Source: Astrobacterium formosum (GTDB lineage Bacteria; Pseudomonadota; Alphaproteobacteria; Rhizobiales; Xanthobacteraceae). Taken from it: a stretch of 64,000 nt of DNA. A program made the translations under genes and the position numbers. The stretch's first letter is position 1, and the number at the start of each line of letters is the position of its first letter. Shown here piece after piece: positions 1 through 8,682 of this stretch. The DNA lies in the NCBI GenBank assembly GCA_030848545.1, contig JAVDCA010000009.1:146555-210554 (forward strand). Direction: 5' to 3'. A model generated the notes under the pieces. It worked only from the letters and a program-made list of their open reading frames with translations, was not told where the DNA came from and did no database searches.

Positions 1-1736
1 CCTTTGTGCCTGGGCCGGCGCGCGATCTGCTGGTCGGTTAAGGTGTCGATCGCTTCGGTGTAGGTGTAGTCGCTGCGCAGCCTGAAGCGCGACGTCACCG
101 CCCAGTTCGCGAATGCCTCGACCCCGTAGGTCTTCGCCTCGCTGATGTTGTAGTAGGTCGTATAGCCCCACGGATAGCCCGGCGGATAGGTGGTCTGCCA
201 GGAGATCAGGTCGGTGATGTCGTTGTGGAAATAGGTCGCGCCGAAACGGAAGCGATCGCCGGCCACCGGCTGCTCGAAGCCGACATCCCAGCCCTTGCTG
301 CGTTCCGGCTTCAGGTTCGGATTGCCGTACCAACTCCAGGCGGGATAGTCCATGTACAGCTCGTCCATGCTGGGCGCCTTGAAGCCGGTGCCGTAGCTCG
401 CCTTCAGCTTCGTCTCGGTGTACGGCACCAGCACCGCCGGTGCGATGCGGAACGTATCGTGGCCGCCGAACTGCTCGTTGTCGTCGTGACGGAAGTTGCT
501 GACCAGGAAAAGCCGCTTGGCGAACTCGGACTGCAACTCGACATAGGCGCCTTTGTTGTCGTTCTGCGCGCTGAAATTGTTGGTGTCTTTCTTGTAGGTG
601 TCGGTCTGCTTGTCGGCGCCCAGCACCAGCGTCTGTCCAGGCATCACGTCGACGACGCCGCGCCAGTCGTATTTGAGGCGCTCGCCCCGGAAGGTCGTCG
701 GATCGGTGCCGTTGTTGGTGATCCAACGATACAGATCCGTGTAGTTGACGCCGAGGAAGTTCTTGAAGCGGCCGTCGAACAAGGTCACGACGGCTTCGCC
801 GCGCGTGAGGAACTGATGTGATTCCTGCGTGTCCTGGATCGAGGGGACGTATTGGGTCGGGTAGCGGTAATCGGAGTCCGTGTAGCGGCCGACCCAGTTG
901 AGGCTGACATATTCGTTGAAGTCGTAGCCGAGCCGCGACGAGACGGTCTTGTTGTCGTAGTAGTTGTCCACCCGGTCGGTGCCCGCTGGAACGAAGCGCC
1001 ACGGCACCGTCGGCGTCGACGTCGAGCGCAGGTGCGCGACATTGAAGGCGTAATTGAACTTGTCCTTCGATCCACTCACGCCGGCGGTCTGGTTGAAGGT
1101 GCCGAACGAGCCGCCTTCGAGGGAAGCCCGCGCCTTCGCGGCCCCCTGACCCTTCCTGGTGGTGATCGAGATGACGCCGCCGACGGCGTCGGAGCCATAG
1201 AGGCCGCTCTGCGGTCCGCGCAGCACTTCGATGCGCTCGACGTCTTCGGTCAGCAGCTGGGACAGGTCGGCGGCGCCGGTGGGGTTGGAGGGATCGCCGA
1301 AGTCGATGCCGTCGACCATGACCTTGACGTGATTGGAAGCGGTGCCGCGCATGAATATGGAGGTCGCGCCCCCCGGACCGCCGGTCTGCACGACGTTGAG
1401 GCCGGGCACGGTGGCGAGCGCATCGGCGACGGTGCGTCGCTGCTGGCGTTCGATGTCGGCGGCGGTGATCACCGTGACCGAACTCGCGATCTTGTCGACG
1501 GGAGTCGGCACCGTCGTCGGGCTGGTGACGATGACGGTGGGAAGCTCGACGGCGCCCCCGCCTCCCTGGGCGCCTGCGACCTCTTGGGCGCCCGCGCCTT
1601 CTTGGGCGCCCGCGGCCTCTTGGGCGCCTGCGGCCGTCAGACCGGCGGGAAGAATGGCGCAGGCCAGGATGGTGGTGGCGAGCAGGCGCAGGCGGCGCGC
1701 ACGAATGCGCGCGGCTGGACACAATACGGATGACAT
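1..1736 (-). CDS. btuB: TonB-dependent receptor, BtuB-like (partial, C-terminus beyond window)
   Basis: Outer-membrane receptor, most likely for cobalamin; only the N-terminal 578 or so codons are inside the window. I translated the minus strand from the ATG at 1736. A basic N-terminus and hydrophobic stretch (about residues 10-36) form a signal peptide. Four copies of a GAQE-type repeat follow (about 37-57), then a TonB-box-like ELPTVIVTS segment (64-72) and a plug domain with the pattern VADALATVPGLNV and RIEVLRGPQSGLYGSDAVGG. The rest is barrel sequence rich in aromatic residues. A cobalamin riboswitch lies directly upstream, which is the main reason for choosing BtuB over another siderophore-type receptor. 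Transport needs TonB-ExbBD, which is not in this window. The start is supported by the signal peptide; there is no strong ribosome-binding site. Confidence 0.93.
   Translation of the reverse strand, partial: MSSVLCPAARIRARRLRLLATTILACAILPAGLTAAGAQEAAGAQEGAGAQEVAGAQGGGGAVELPTVIVTSPTTVPTPVDKIASSVTVITAADIERQQRRTVADALATVPGLNVVQTGGPGGATSIFMRGTASNHVKVMVDGIDFGDPSNPTGAADLSQLLTEDVERIEVLRGPQSGLYGSDAVGGVISITTRKGQGAAKARASLEGGSFGTFNQTAGVSGSKDKFNYAFNVAHLRSTSTPTVPWRFVPAGTDRVDNYYDNKTVSSRLGYDFNEYVSLNWVGRYTDSDYRYPTQYVPSIQDTQESHQFLTRGEAVVTLFDGRFKNFLGVNYTDLYRWITNNGTDPTTFRGERLKYDWRGVVDVMPGQTLVLGADKQTDTYKKDTNNFSAQNDNKGAYVELQSEFAKRLFLVSNFRHDDNEQFGGHDTFRIAPAVLVPYTETKLKASYGTGFKAPSMDELYMDYPAWSWYGNPNLKPERSKGWDVGFEQPVAGDRFRFGATYFHNDITDLISWQTTYPPGYPWGYTTYYNISEAKTYGVEAFANWAVTSRFRLRSDYTYTEAIDTLTDQQIARRPRHK
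1567..1638 (-). repeat. 18-bp tandem repeat, four units, inside btuB
   Basis: Four consecutive 18-bp units (1567-1584, 1585-1602, 1603-1620, 1621-1638) sharing the core tgggcgcc. They encode an in-frame AGAQE-type six-residue repeat between the signal peptide and the TonB box. Such a repeat can change copy number by slippage without a frameshift and would lengthen or shorten the periplasmic linker. Confidence 0.9.
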
Positions 1737-1865
1737 GAGTGCAGACCTCGGGGCGACGTCAGTGGCACGTCACCGCGACGAAGTCTCACCAGCCGGTCGG
1801 AAACGGACCTTCGGTGCGGCTCACGACGGCTCATCCCGGCCGGCATGTTCGCGTGTGACCACGGC

Positions 1866-2047
1866 TGACGGCAGGTCTCCTGGCTCGCGGGTCTTCACAC
1901 TCCGTCGCCTTCCCGGGCCCGAGTTGCCCAGTGGCATGATGACGGAAGATTCGCCGCTCACAGTTGCGGGCACAGCCGCGGCATAGGACGATTGCGCGTC
2001 CGCACCGCGTTCCCATTTGATCCCCGAAGGGAACCGTCGCGGGAGGT
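1866..2047 (-). ncRNA. Cobalamin (B12) riboswitch
   Basis: Read on the minus strand, the region shows the ordered conserved blocks of the AdoCbl/B12 aptamer. The 5' part has GGTTCCC pairing with GGGAAC across a TTCGGGG loop. It is followed by GCGG and GCCCGCAACTGTGA, then GCCACTGGG, then CCCGGGAAGGCG, and finally the B12 box GAGCCAGGAGACCTGCC (about 1867-1888). About 130 nt separate it from the btuB-like ATG at 1736. The likely role is to repress the receptor when cobalamin is plentiful. The expression platform was not resolved, so transcriptional or translational control cannot be assigned. Confidence 0.94.
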
Positions 2048-2195
2048 TAAAACCGCATCAAGAAATTTGTCAATTCCGTGTCTCCACGGCTCGCGGTTTC
2101 TCCGTTGAAGTCGCCAGCCATGTCCCAACTGGCACGGCGGCAGAATGGGATTCGGAGCCAGCCGAGGATGTGTGTTCGCAGATGAAAATAATAAC

Positions 2196-2272
2196 TGGCG
2201 CGCCCGACAGGATTCGAACCTGTGACCTTTGCCTTCGGAGGGCAACGCTCTATCCAGCTGAGCTACGGGCGC
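2196..2272 (-). tRNA. tRNA-Arg (anticodon CCG)
   Basis: On the minus strand a full cloverleaf folds. The acceptor stem GCGCCCG pairs with CGGGCGC, the D-arm is GCTC/GAGC, and the anticodon stem TTGCC/GGCAA carries the loop CTCCGAA, giving anticodon CCG. The T-arm is ACAGG-TTCGAAT-CCTGT. The discriminator base is G and the 3' CCA is encoded (2196-2198). It decodes CGG arginine codons. Confidence 0.97.
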
Positions 2273-2767
2273 CTTGCCCCTGAATAGCCGAAGGCGGGGG
2301 AGGCGGCAACGGGGAAGGCACGGGCAAAAGGCCGGTCGAACCGCCCACCCGCCGGCGGGGAAAGACAGGTGAGGGAGAGCCGACGCGGTACACCCAGCTC
2401 TCCCTTCACCCCGACCACACGGCATGCCGGCGCGATACGCCACAAGGTGCGCCGGTACGTGCGGTCAACGTTCGGAATTGGTCCGGGAAAGGGCCGTTCA
2501 GCCGCGCCGGCGGGCGCGAGCGTCCATGCCCTTGAAGGCGCGCTGCCACCCGGTTTCGTCCATCCATCCCCTCCTGGCCCGTGGGGCCACTCCACACCCG
2601 GCCGTGATCCTCGGAACCCTTCGCGGCGCGCCGGCGCCCGAATTGCGGCAGTCTGCGGACCGATTCGGGGTAAGAATCCCGCCATGGCGGCCGGGTGGTA
2701 CGAGGAGGCGGCGGGCTTTGAGGGCGGCGCCGAAATCGCTATAGGGGGCGCCAAAGCGAGAGAGCCC
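2273..2767. other. Intergenic region without a recognised gene
   Basis: About 495 bp between tRNA-Arg and mtnA. Open frames run through it on both strands, but none resembles a known protein and they extend into mtnA in the wrong frame or upstream of its true start. A promoter for mtnA is expected here; I see no convincing repeat or RNA. Confidence 0.6.
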
Positions 2768-3907
2768 ATGAAGATCGACGGACGAAGCTGGCGCACCATC
2801 TGGGTCGAGGACGATGGCCATACGGTCGGCGTGATCGACCAGACCCGACTGCCGCACGAATTCGCAACCGTGCGGCTTGCCGGTCTCGACGAGGCCGCCC
2901 GCGCCATCGCCACCATGGTGGTGCGCGGCGCGCCGCTGATCGGCGCCACCGCGGCTTACGGCATGGCCCTGGGGTTGCGCACCGAGGCCTCCGATGCGTC
3001 CCTCGAACACGCCTATCAGGTGCTCCTCGCCACCCGGCCGACGGCGGTCAATCTGCGCTGGGCGCTGGACGAGATGGTCAAGGCGGTGCGCAACCTCCCG
3101 CGCGCCGAGCGCGCCGCCGCGGCTTACGCGCGCGCGGCGGCGATCTGCGACGAAGATGTCGAAATCTGCCGCGCCATCGGGGTGCACGGGCAGGCCCTGA
3201 TCGCCGACATTGCCGTCGGCCGGGACGGTGCTCCCGTCAATGTCCTGACCCACTGCAATGCGGGCTGGCTGGCGACCGTCGACTGGGGCACCGCGCTCGC
3301 CCCCGTCTACGCCGCCCATGATGCCGGCATCCCCATCCATGTCTGGGTGGACGAGACGCGGCCGCGCAACCAGGGCGCCTCCCTGACGGCGTTCGAACTC
3401 GGCCATCACGGTGTTCCCCACACGGTGATCGCCGACAATACCGGCGGCCACCTGATGCAGAACGACCTCGTCGACCTCGTCATCGTGGGCACCGACCGGG
3501 TGACCGCCAATGGCGATGTCTGCAACAAGATCGGCACCTATCTGAAGGCGCTCGCGGCCCGCGACAACGCCGTGCCGTTCTACGTCGCGGCGCCGTCGCC
3601 GAGCATCGACTTCACGATCGCCCGCGGCCGCGACATCCCGATCGAAGAGCGCGGCGGCGAGGAGGTCGCGACCATGACGGGCCGCACCGCCGACGGCCGC
3701 ACCGAGACCGTGCGGGTGGTGCCGGAGGGTTCGCCGGTGGCGAACTACGCCTTCGACGTCACTCCGGCGCGGCTCGTCACCGGCCTCGTCACCGAGCGCG
3801 GCATCGTCGCGGCGAGCGGCCCCGGCCTCGCGGCCGCGTTCCCGGATCGGGTCGAAGCGGCAGCCGTTGCCGCGAGGGCGGCCGAAGCCGCGAAGGCGGC
3901 CGAATGA
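2768..3907 (+). CDS. mtnA: S-methyl-5-thioribose-1-phosphate isomerase
   Basis: Methionine salvage enzyme converting 5-methylthioribose-1-phosphate to 5-methylthioribulose-1-phosphate in the cytoplasm; 379 aa, normal for the family. Family hallmarks are visible: [15 protein letters not shown] (about 51-65), THCNAG with the catalytic Cys163, [10 protein letters not shown] with the catalytic Asp243, and NKIGTY just after it. The frame is open far upstream (to 2369), but the family begins at about [12 protein letters not shown], so the ATG at 2768 is the start. The stop overlaps the start of mmcB by 4 bp (ATGA), so the two genes are probably one transcript. The alternative in this fold, an eIF2B-like subunit, is excluded by the catalytic Cys and Asp. 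Confidence 0.95.
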   Translation: MKIDGRSWRTIWVEDDGHTVGVIDQTRLPHEFATVRLAGLDEAARAIATMVVRGAPLIGATAAYGMALGLRTEASDASLEHAYQVLLATRPTAVNLRWALDEMVKAVRNLPRAERAAAAYARAAAICDEDVEICRAIGVHGQALIADIAVGRDGAPVNVLTHCNAGWLATVDWGTALAPVYAAHDAGIPIHVWVDETRPRNQGASLTAFELGHHGVPHTVIADNTGGHLMQNDLVDLVIVGTDRVTANGDVCNKIGTYLKALAARDNAVPFYVAAPSPSIDFTIARGRDIPIEERGGEEVATMTGRTADGRTETVRVVPEGSPVANYAFDVTPARLVTGLVTERGIVAASGPGLAAAFPDRVEAAAVAARAAEAAKAAE

Positions 3908-4386
3908 GCGTCGGGCCTGCCGCGGGCTTCCCGGTCGACGGGCGCCAGTCGCCGACGGCGCTCATGGTTTCGCGCGGCACCCAGCGGCTCCTGTCGAGCC
4001 TCGGCCTCGCCTGCGTGAGCGAACTGCCGCTCGCCTCCGGCCGCCGCGCCGATCTGGTCGCCGTCGGCGGCGACGGCGAGATCTGGATCGTCGAGGTCAA
4101 GTCGTCGGTCGCCGATTTCCGCGTCGACCAGAAATGGCCGGACTACCGCGCCCATTGCGACCGGCTGTTCTTCGCCACCGCCGCCCATGTGCCGGCCGAC
4201 ATCTTTCCCGAGGATGCCGGCCTGATCGTCGCCGACGGCTATGGGGGCGAAGTGCTGCGCGGCGCGCCCGAACACCGGCTGCACGCGTCCACGCGCAAGA
4301 GCATGCTGTTGTGCTTCGCCCGCGCCGCCGCCGTGCGGCTGCAGTCCCTCGCCGACCCGCAGGGGCCGTATGGCGAGGTGGTGTGA
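3904..4386 (+). CDS. mmcB: MmcB family DNA repair protein
   Basis: 160 aa, matching the alphaproteobacterial MmcB family (SOS-associated in Caulobacter). The sequence has a PD-(D/E)XK nuclease-like core: RRADLV with Asp50, then IVEVKSS with Glu64 and Lys66, followed by [10 protein letters not shown]. This is consistent with a nuclease-type role in DNA repair. Translation is coupled to mtnA by a 4-bp overlap. I see no LexA box here, but the gene would be transcribed from the mtnA promoter. Assignment rests on family resemblance and motif order; biochemical activity of the family is not well established. Confidence 0.85.
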   Translation: MSVGPAAGFPVDGRQSPTALMVSRGTQRLLSSLGLACVSELPLASGRRADLVAVGGDGEIWIVEVKSSVADFRVDQKWPDYRAHCDRLFFATAAHVPADIFPEDAGLIVADGYGGEVLRGAPEHRLHASTRKSMLLCFARAAAVRLQSLADPQGPYGEVV

Positions 4387-4411
4387 GGCGGGTGTTCGGC
4401 TGATCCGTCCC

Positions 4412-4513
4412 GGTTATTCCGGGGCGGCCGAAGGCCGAACCCGGAATCCAGCCAGGGATTTGCGGGTGTGGCTGGATTCCGGGTTCGCTGCTTTGCAGCG
4501 CCCCGGAATGACC
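4412..4513. repeat. REP-like palindromic element (nested inverted repeat)
   Basis: Nested inverted repeat. Outer arms ggttattccggggc and gccccggaatgacc enclose inner arms cccggaatccagcc and ggctggattccggg. It lies in the convergent gap between mmcB and regA. A second copy of the inner part is found at 63755-63846, so this is a dispersed element. Confidence 0.85.
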
Positions 4514-4519
4514 AACACC

Positions 4520-5107
4520 CTACTTCGGCGCCCGCTTGGCGAGGATGCGCTGCAGGGTGCGGCGGTGCATGTTGAGGCGGCGCGCCGTCTCCGAGACGTT
4601 GCGGCCGCACAGCTCGTAGATGCGCTGGATATGCTCCCAGCGCACGCGGTCGGCCGACATGGGGTTCTCGGGCGGATCGGCCTTGCGGCCCTCGAGCGCC
4701 AGCAGGGCGGCGACCACGTCGTCCGCATCGGCCGGCTTGGAGAGATAATCGACGGCCCCGAGTTTGACCGCCGTCACCGCGGTGGCGATGTTGCCGTAGC
4801 CGGTCAGAACGATGCCGCGCGCATCCGGCCGGCGCTTCTTGAGCGCCGAGATGACGTCGAGGCCCGAGCCGTCGCCGAGCCGCATGTCGACGACCGCGAA
4901 GGCGGGCGGCGCCCGCTCCACATGATGCAGGCCGTCGGCGACGGATTCGGCCATCGTGACCGTGAATCCGCGGCCCTCCATGGCGCGCGCCAGCCGCTGC
5001 AGGAGCGATTTGTCGTCCTCGACGATCAGCAGGGTCCGTTCGCCGGAAATCGCGACGTTGGTGGTCATGCCGACGACGGGCTCCGTGACGTGGTTGTGCT
5101 CGCTCAT
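4520..5107 (-). CDS. regA: Response regulator transcription factor, RegA/ActR/PrrA family
   Basis: 195 aa redox response regulator, partner of the RegB-type kinase encoded upstream on the same strand. The receiver domain (about 24-140) has the acidic pair Asp31/Asp32, phospho-acceptor Asp74 in AVVDMRLGDGSG, Thr102 and Lys124. The C-terminus is a Fis-type helix-turn-helix ending ARRLNMHRRTLQRILAKRAPK, the very conserved RegA/ActR signature. The frame is open to 5278, but MSEHNHV at 5107 is the natural start. RegA proteins control photosynthesis, carbon and nitrogen fixation, respiration and acid tolerance according to redox state. Confidence 0.95.
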   Translation of the reverse strand: MSEHNHVTEPVVGMTTNVAISGERTLLIVEDDKSLLQRLARAMEGRGFTVTMAESVADGLHHVERAPPAFAVVDMRLGDGSGLDVISALKKRRPDARGIVLTGYGNIATAVTAVKLGAVDYLSKPADADDVVAALLALEGRKADPPENPMSADRVRWEHIQRIYELCGRNVSETARRLNMHRRTLQRILAKRAPK

Positions 5108-5213
5108 GCCTCTCCTACACACATTGTAGTCTTCATCGGGCCCGCGTCCACCCGGGACGGCCAGTATAACCCCTGCCGTAACCCTAGGCCGAACCGGCCG
5201 GCTTTGGGGGCGG

Positions 5214-6527
5214 TCAAGATGTCGCGGTGCCGCGGCGCTCGAATTCCGCCCGGTTCCAGCGCAACCGGATGACGGCACCGCGCTGCGGATAGGTGCGGTT
5301 TTCCAGGGTCAGCCGCGCGCCCGTCCGCTCCAGGAGGGTCTTGGCGATGAAAAAACCGAGGCCGAGGCCGGGCAGTTCGCCGCGCAGCCGGCGGGCCCGC
5401 TGGCTCGTCACATAGGGTTCGCCGATCCGCTCCCTGATCTCCGGGGGAAAGCCGGGGCCGTCGTCCGCGATCGTCACCGTGACGGTCTCGTCCTTCCATT
5501 CGGCGGTGACGTCGACGCCCTCGCGGGCAAAATCGACGGCGTTCTCCAAAAGGTTGCCGAGGCCGTAAAGGATCGCCGGATTGCGTTCGCCGACCGGTTC
5601 GTCGTCGCGATCGGGCGGCAGGGTGACACGGATCTCGACCCCGAAGTCGCGATGGGGCGCGACCACGTCCTCCACCAGCGCCGACAGCTTCATCAATTCG
5701 AACGGCTCGCCGGGCGCGTCCAGGCGGGACAGCTTGCCGAGGATGTCGCCGCAGCGCTTCGCCTGCTCGCGCAGCAGACGGGCATCCTCCGCGTGGGGGG
5801 AATCCGGGCCGAGCTCGCGTTCGAGTTCCTTGGCGACCAGGGCGATGGTGGAAAGCGGCGTTCCCAATTCGTGGGCGGCGGCGGCGGCGAGGCCGTCGAG
5901 CTTGGAGAGATGCTCCTCGCGGGTGAGCACCAGTTCGGCCGCCGTCAGGGCGTCGGCGAGCTGGCGCGATTCCTTGGTGATCTGCCACGCGTAAACGCCG
6001 ATATAGCCGGTGGCGAGCAGGATCGCGAGCCAGACCCCGAACATGTAGAGGGACGGCAGCTCCAACGGGTCCTCGCTCGCCCACGGCAGCGGATAGTGGA
6101 TGAACACCAGAACGGTCGCGCAGGCGACGGCGAGGGCGGCGAGCGTCAGCGTCATGCGGGCCGGCAGGATGGTGGCGGAGATCAGCACCGGTCCGATGAG
6201 CAGGAAGGCGAACGGGTTCTGCAGCCCGCCGGTGAGGAACAGGAGCGCGGTCAGTTCGGCGACGTCGAAGCCCAAGAGCCAGGCGGCGCGGTCGGCCTCG
6301 AGACGCTGATGCGGGCGGAAACGGGCTCGCAACGCGATGTTGATCCAGGCGTAGAGTGCGATAATGGCGAGGCATGGCATGATCGGCAGCGGGAAATTGA
6401 GCCCGTCATTGACGGCGAGCACCGTGATGCTCTGCCCCAGGATGGCGAGCCATCGCAGCCGCACCAGCGTATCGACGCGCACGCTTCGCACGCGGCTGGC
6501 GGTGATGTTCTGGGTCAGGTCGTCCAT
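5214..6527 (-). CDS. regB: Redox sensor histidine kinase, RegB/ActS/PrrB family
   Basis: 437 aa from the MDDLTQN start; a longer start at 6629 adds a low-complexity QESRA repeat. About six membrane segments occupy residues 25-185. They include the GGLQNPF heptapeptide (100-106), known as the quinone-sensing site of RegB. The H-box AAAAHELGTPLS contains His219. Cys259 in QAKRCGDIL sits where the redox-active cysteine of RegB is expected. N-box (LGNLLENAVDFA), DDGPGF and GLGLGFFIAKTLLE complete the ATPase domain. It should autophosphorylate when the respiratory chain is reduced and phosphorylate RegA. regB precedes regA with a 106-bp gap; in Rhodobacter the two are arranged divergently. Confidence 0.95.
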   Translation of the reverse strand: MDDLTQNITASRVRSVRVDTLVRLRWLAILGQSITVLAVNDGLNFPLPIMPCLAIIALYAWINIALRARFRPHQRLEADRAAWLLGFDVAELTALLFLTGGLQNPFAFLLIGPVLISATILPARMTLTLAALAVACATVLVFIHYPLPWASEDPLELPSLYMFGVWLAILLATGYIGVYAWQITKESRQLADALTAAELVLTREEHLSKLDGLAAAAAHELGTPLSTIALVAKELERELGPDSPHAEDARLLREQAKRCGDILGKLSRLDAPGEPFELMKLSALVEDVVAPHRDFGVEIRVTLPPDRDDEPVGERNPAILYGLGNLLENAVDFAREGVDVTAEWKDETVTVTIADDGPGFPPEIRERIGEPYVTSQRARRLRGELPGLGLGFFIAKTLLERTGARLTLENRTYPQRGAVIRLRWNRAEFERRGTATS

Positions 6528-6682
6528 GTTCTCTTCCGCCCGGCTCTCTTGCGCCCGGCTCTCTTGCGCCCGTGACGGCAGTGGCTCGGCGCGTCCGGGC
6601 GCGCCACCGGCCGTCACGCCATCATACATGAGGCGGGCCCCTCTTGCCTCCCGGTCGTGGGCGCGCCAAATGTCACGTCGTC

Positions 6683-7450
6683 ATGGAGAGCCCAGTGCCC
6701 GCAAGCGCCGCCGTCGCCGTCGATCGCCTCGTCAAGGTCTACAAGGGCGGCATGGCGGTGGCCGGCGTTTCCTTTTCGCTCGCGTCCGGCTCGGTGACCG
6801 GGCTTCTGGGCGGCAACGGCGCCGGCAAGACCACCACGATCGCGATGATCATGGGGCTGGTCGAACCGACCTCCGGCTCGGTTTCGGTGCTCGGCGCCGA
6901 GATGCCGCGCCAGCGCCATCGGGTCCTGCAGCGCATGAACTTCGAAAGTCCCTATGTGGAAATGCCCATGCGGCTGACGGTGCGCCAGAACCTCACCGTG
7001 TTCGCCCGCCTCTACGACGTCGACGACGTCGCCGCCCGCATCGCCGAACTCGCCGCCGAACTCGACCTCGTCGATCTGCTCGACCGGCCGAGCGGCAAGC
7101 TTTCCGCCGGCCAGAAGACCCGCGTGTCGCTCGCCAAGGCGCTCCTGAACGCTCCCGAACTGTTGCTCCTCGACGAACCGACGGCCTCGCTCGACCCCGA
7201 CACGGCCGACTGGGTGCGCAGCCGGCTGGAGCGCTACCGCGCCGAGCGCGGCGCCACCATCCTGCTCGCCTCCCACAACATGAACGAGGTCGAGCGGTTG
7301 TGCGAGCGGGTGATCATCATGAAGAAGGGCCTGATCGAGGACGACGCCTCGCCCGGTGAACTGCTCGCCCGCTACGGCCGCCGCACGCTCGAAGAGGTCT
7401 TCCTCGACGTCGCCCGCGGACGCGGCGAAGCCCGCGAGGCGGCGCAATGA
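6683..7450 (+). CDS. ABC-2 type exporter, ATP-binding protein
   Basis: 255 aa nucleotide-binding subunit. Walker A is GGNGAGKT (43-50), the signature is LSAGQKTR, Walker B is LLLLDEPTASLDP, and the H-loop is LASHNMNEV. It resembles the NodI/CcmA-like drug and polysaccharide export ATPases (DRA group). It pairs with the ABC-2 permease that starts 4 bp inside its stop codon, so the two form one exporter. An in-frame start at 6644 is possible, but MESPVPAS at 6683 fits family alignment better. Substrate is unknown; NodI itself is not claimed because no nod genes are near. Confidence 0.9.
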   Translation: MESPVPASAAVAVDRLVKVYKGGMAVAGVSFSLASGSVTGLLGGNGAGKTTTIAMIMGLVEPTSGSVSVLGAEMPRQRHRVLQRMNFESPYVEMPMRLTVRQNLTVFARLYDVDDVAARIAELAAELDLVDLLDRPSGKLSAGQKTRVSLAKALLNAPELLLLDEPTASLDPDTADWVRSRLERYRAERGATILLASHNMNEVERLCERVIIMKKGLIEDDASPGELLARYGRRTLEEVFLDVARGRGEAREAAQ

Positions 7451-8289
7451 ACGCCGAACACAAGTCCTCCGACAGCCAGGCTTCGATCTCCGCTTCGATC
7501 TCCATGCGGCGCGTCGGCGCCATGACGTTGCGCTACTGGTACCTGTTGCGCTCGTCCTGGCCACGCCTCCTCGATCTCGTCTATTGGCCGGCCGTGCAGA
7601 TGCTGATGTGGGGCTTCCTGCAGAACTATATCGGCCAGAATGCCGGCTTCTTCGCCCGCGCCGGCGGCACCTTCATCGGCGCCGTCCTGTTGTGGGACAT
7701 CCTGTTCCGCGGCCAGCTCGGCTTCTCGATCTCGTTTCTCGAGGAGATGTGGTCGCGCAATCTCGCCAACCTGATGATGAGCCCGCTCAAGCCGATCGAA
7801 TTCATCCTGTCGATGATGATCATGAGCCTGGTGCGCTTGGCGATCGGGATGGTGCCGGTCACCATCCTGGCGATCGCGTTCTTCGGCTTCAATCTCTATG
7901 GACTGGGTTTTGCCCTCGCGGCCTTCTTCGCCAACCTCATCCTGACCAGCTGGGCGATCGGCATCTTCGTGTCGGGCGTCGTGATGCGCAACGGCCTCGG
8001 TGCCGAGAACCTCGCCTGGACCATCATGTTCGTGTTCCTGCCGCTGACCTGCGTCTACTACCCGGTCGCGACGCTGCCCGGCTGGCTGCAGATGATCGCG
8101 TGGCTGTTGCCGCCCACCTATGTGTTCGAGGGTATGCGGGCGCTGCTCATCGACCAGGTCTTCCGCGCCGACCTGATGCTGCAGGCCTTCGCGATCAATG
8201 TTGTCCTGTTCGTCGCCGCGGTCGTCTCTTTCCTGGCCTTGCTGAAGAGCGCGCGCCGGCAGGGCTCGCTGCTGCAGACGGGCGAATGA
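7447..8289 (+). CDS. ABC-2 type exporter, permease protein
   Basis: 280 aa inner-membrane subunit with about six transmembrane helices and the typical ABC-2 organisation. An N-terminal amphipathic segment (about 25-50) comes first. A long cytoplasmic loop, ISFLEEMWSRNLANLMMSP, is a sequence typical of this permease group and probably contacts the ATPase. The start overlaps the ATPase stop by ATGA, indicating translational coupling. The pair probably exports a small molecule or polysaccharide unit; nothing nearby names the substrate. Confidence 0.88.
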   Translation: MNAEHKSSDSQASISASISMRRVGAMTLRYWYLLRSSWPRLLDLVYWPAVQMLMWGFLQNYIGQNAGFFARAGGTFIGAVLLWDILFRGQLGFSISFLEEMWSRNLANLMMSPLKPIEFILSMMIMSLVRLAIGMVPVTILAIAFFGFNLYGLGFALAAFFANLILTSWAIGIFVSGVVMRNGLGAENLAWTIMFVFLPLTCVYYPVATLPGWLQMIAWLLPPTYVFEGMRALLIDQVFRADLMLQAFAINVVLFVAAVVSFLALLKSARRQGSLLQTGE

Positions 8290-8340
8290 TACTGTTTTCG
8301 ACTGATCAGCTCGGTTCGTGCCCCGGGCGCGCTGCAGCAC

Positions 8341-8500
8341 GAGCGCGGTTACGCGCGTCTTCGACGCGCTATGCAATGCTGCTGCGCAGACCCGGGGTCT
8401 GGCTCTGAGCGAGGCCTAAGGGTCTGCGGCGCGTCATTCGCGGAAGAGCTCATGCCGCACCGCGCCCGGGGCACGATACCGAGGCAATCTCACGGAACCT
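8341..8500. repeat. Composite dispersed repeat (about 150 bp)
   Basis: The segment shares several blocks in the same order with 63850-63995: gcgcgtcttcgacgcgctatgc, then cgcagaccc, then aggcct/ctctgag, then gcgcccggggcacgat and gaggcaatctc. A shorter related piece occurs at 44187-44265. Internal inverted repeats (agaccc/gggtct) suggest a folded RNA or MITE-like element. It fills the 393-bp gap upstream of phaZ, and no protein gene is supported in it. Confidence 0.75.
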
Positions 8501-8682
8501 GTATGAGCATCCCCGACAGGTCTCCCGGCACCTTTTGGCGATCCAGACGTTGTCAAGCGCACAAATCGTCGGCCCGAAAAGGGGGATCGGCCGCCAAACA
8601 CGTGTTGACGGATGCGATGCAAGGGACACACAGTGACGAGAGTAGCGCCGCAAAAGGCGCGCCGGGGCGCGGGGAACTGGAA

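Noticed and set aside
852..1733. Long plus-strand open frame opposite the TonB-dependent receptor
   Set aside because: It is the antisense of the receptor gene; composition is Ala/Gly/Arg-rich without motifs, as expected for GC-rich DNA.
2498..3451. Minus-strand 317-aa frame opposite mtnA
   Set aside because: Shadow of mtnA: no domain, no Shine-Dalgarno sequence, and mtnA has all family motifs.
7447..8289. Nodulation export gene nodJ
   Set aside because: The exporter pair resembles NodIJ in architecture only. No nod box or other nod genes are in the window, so only the ABC-2 family name is given.
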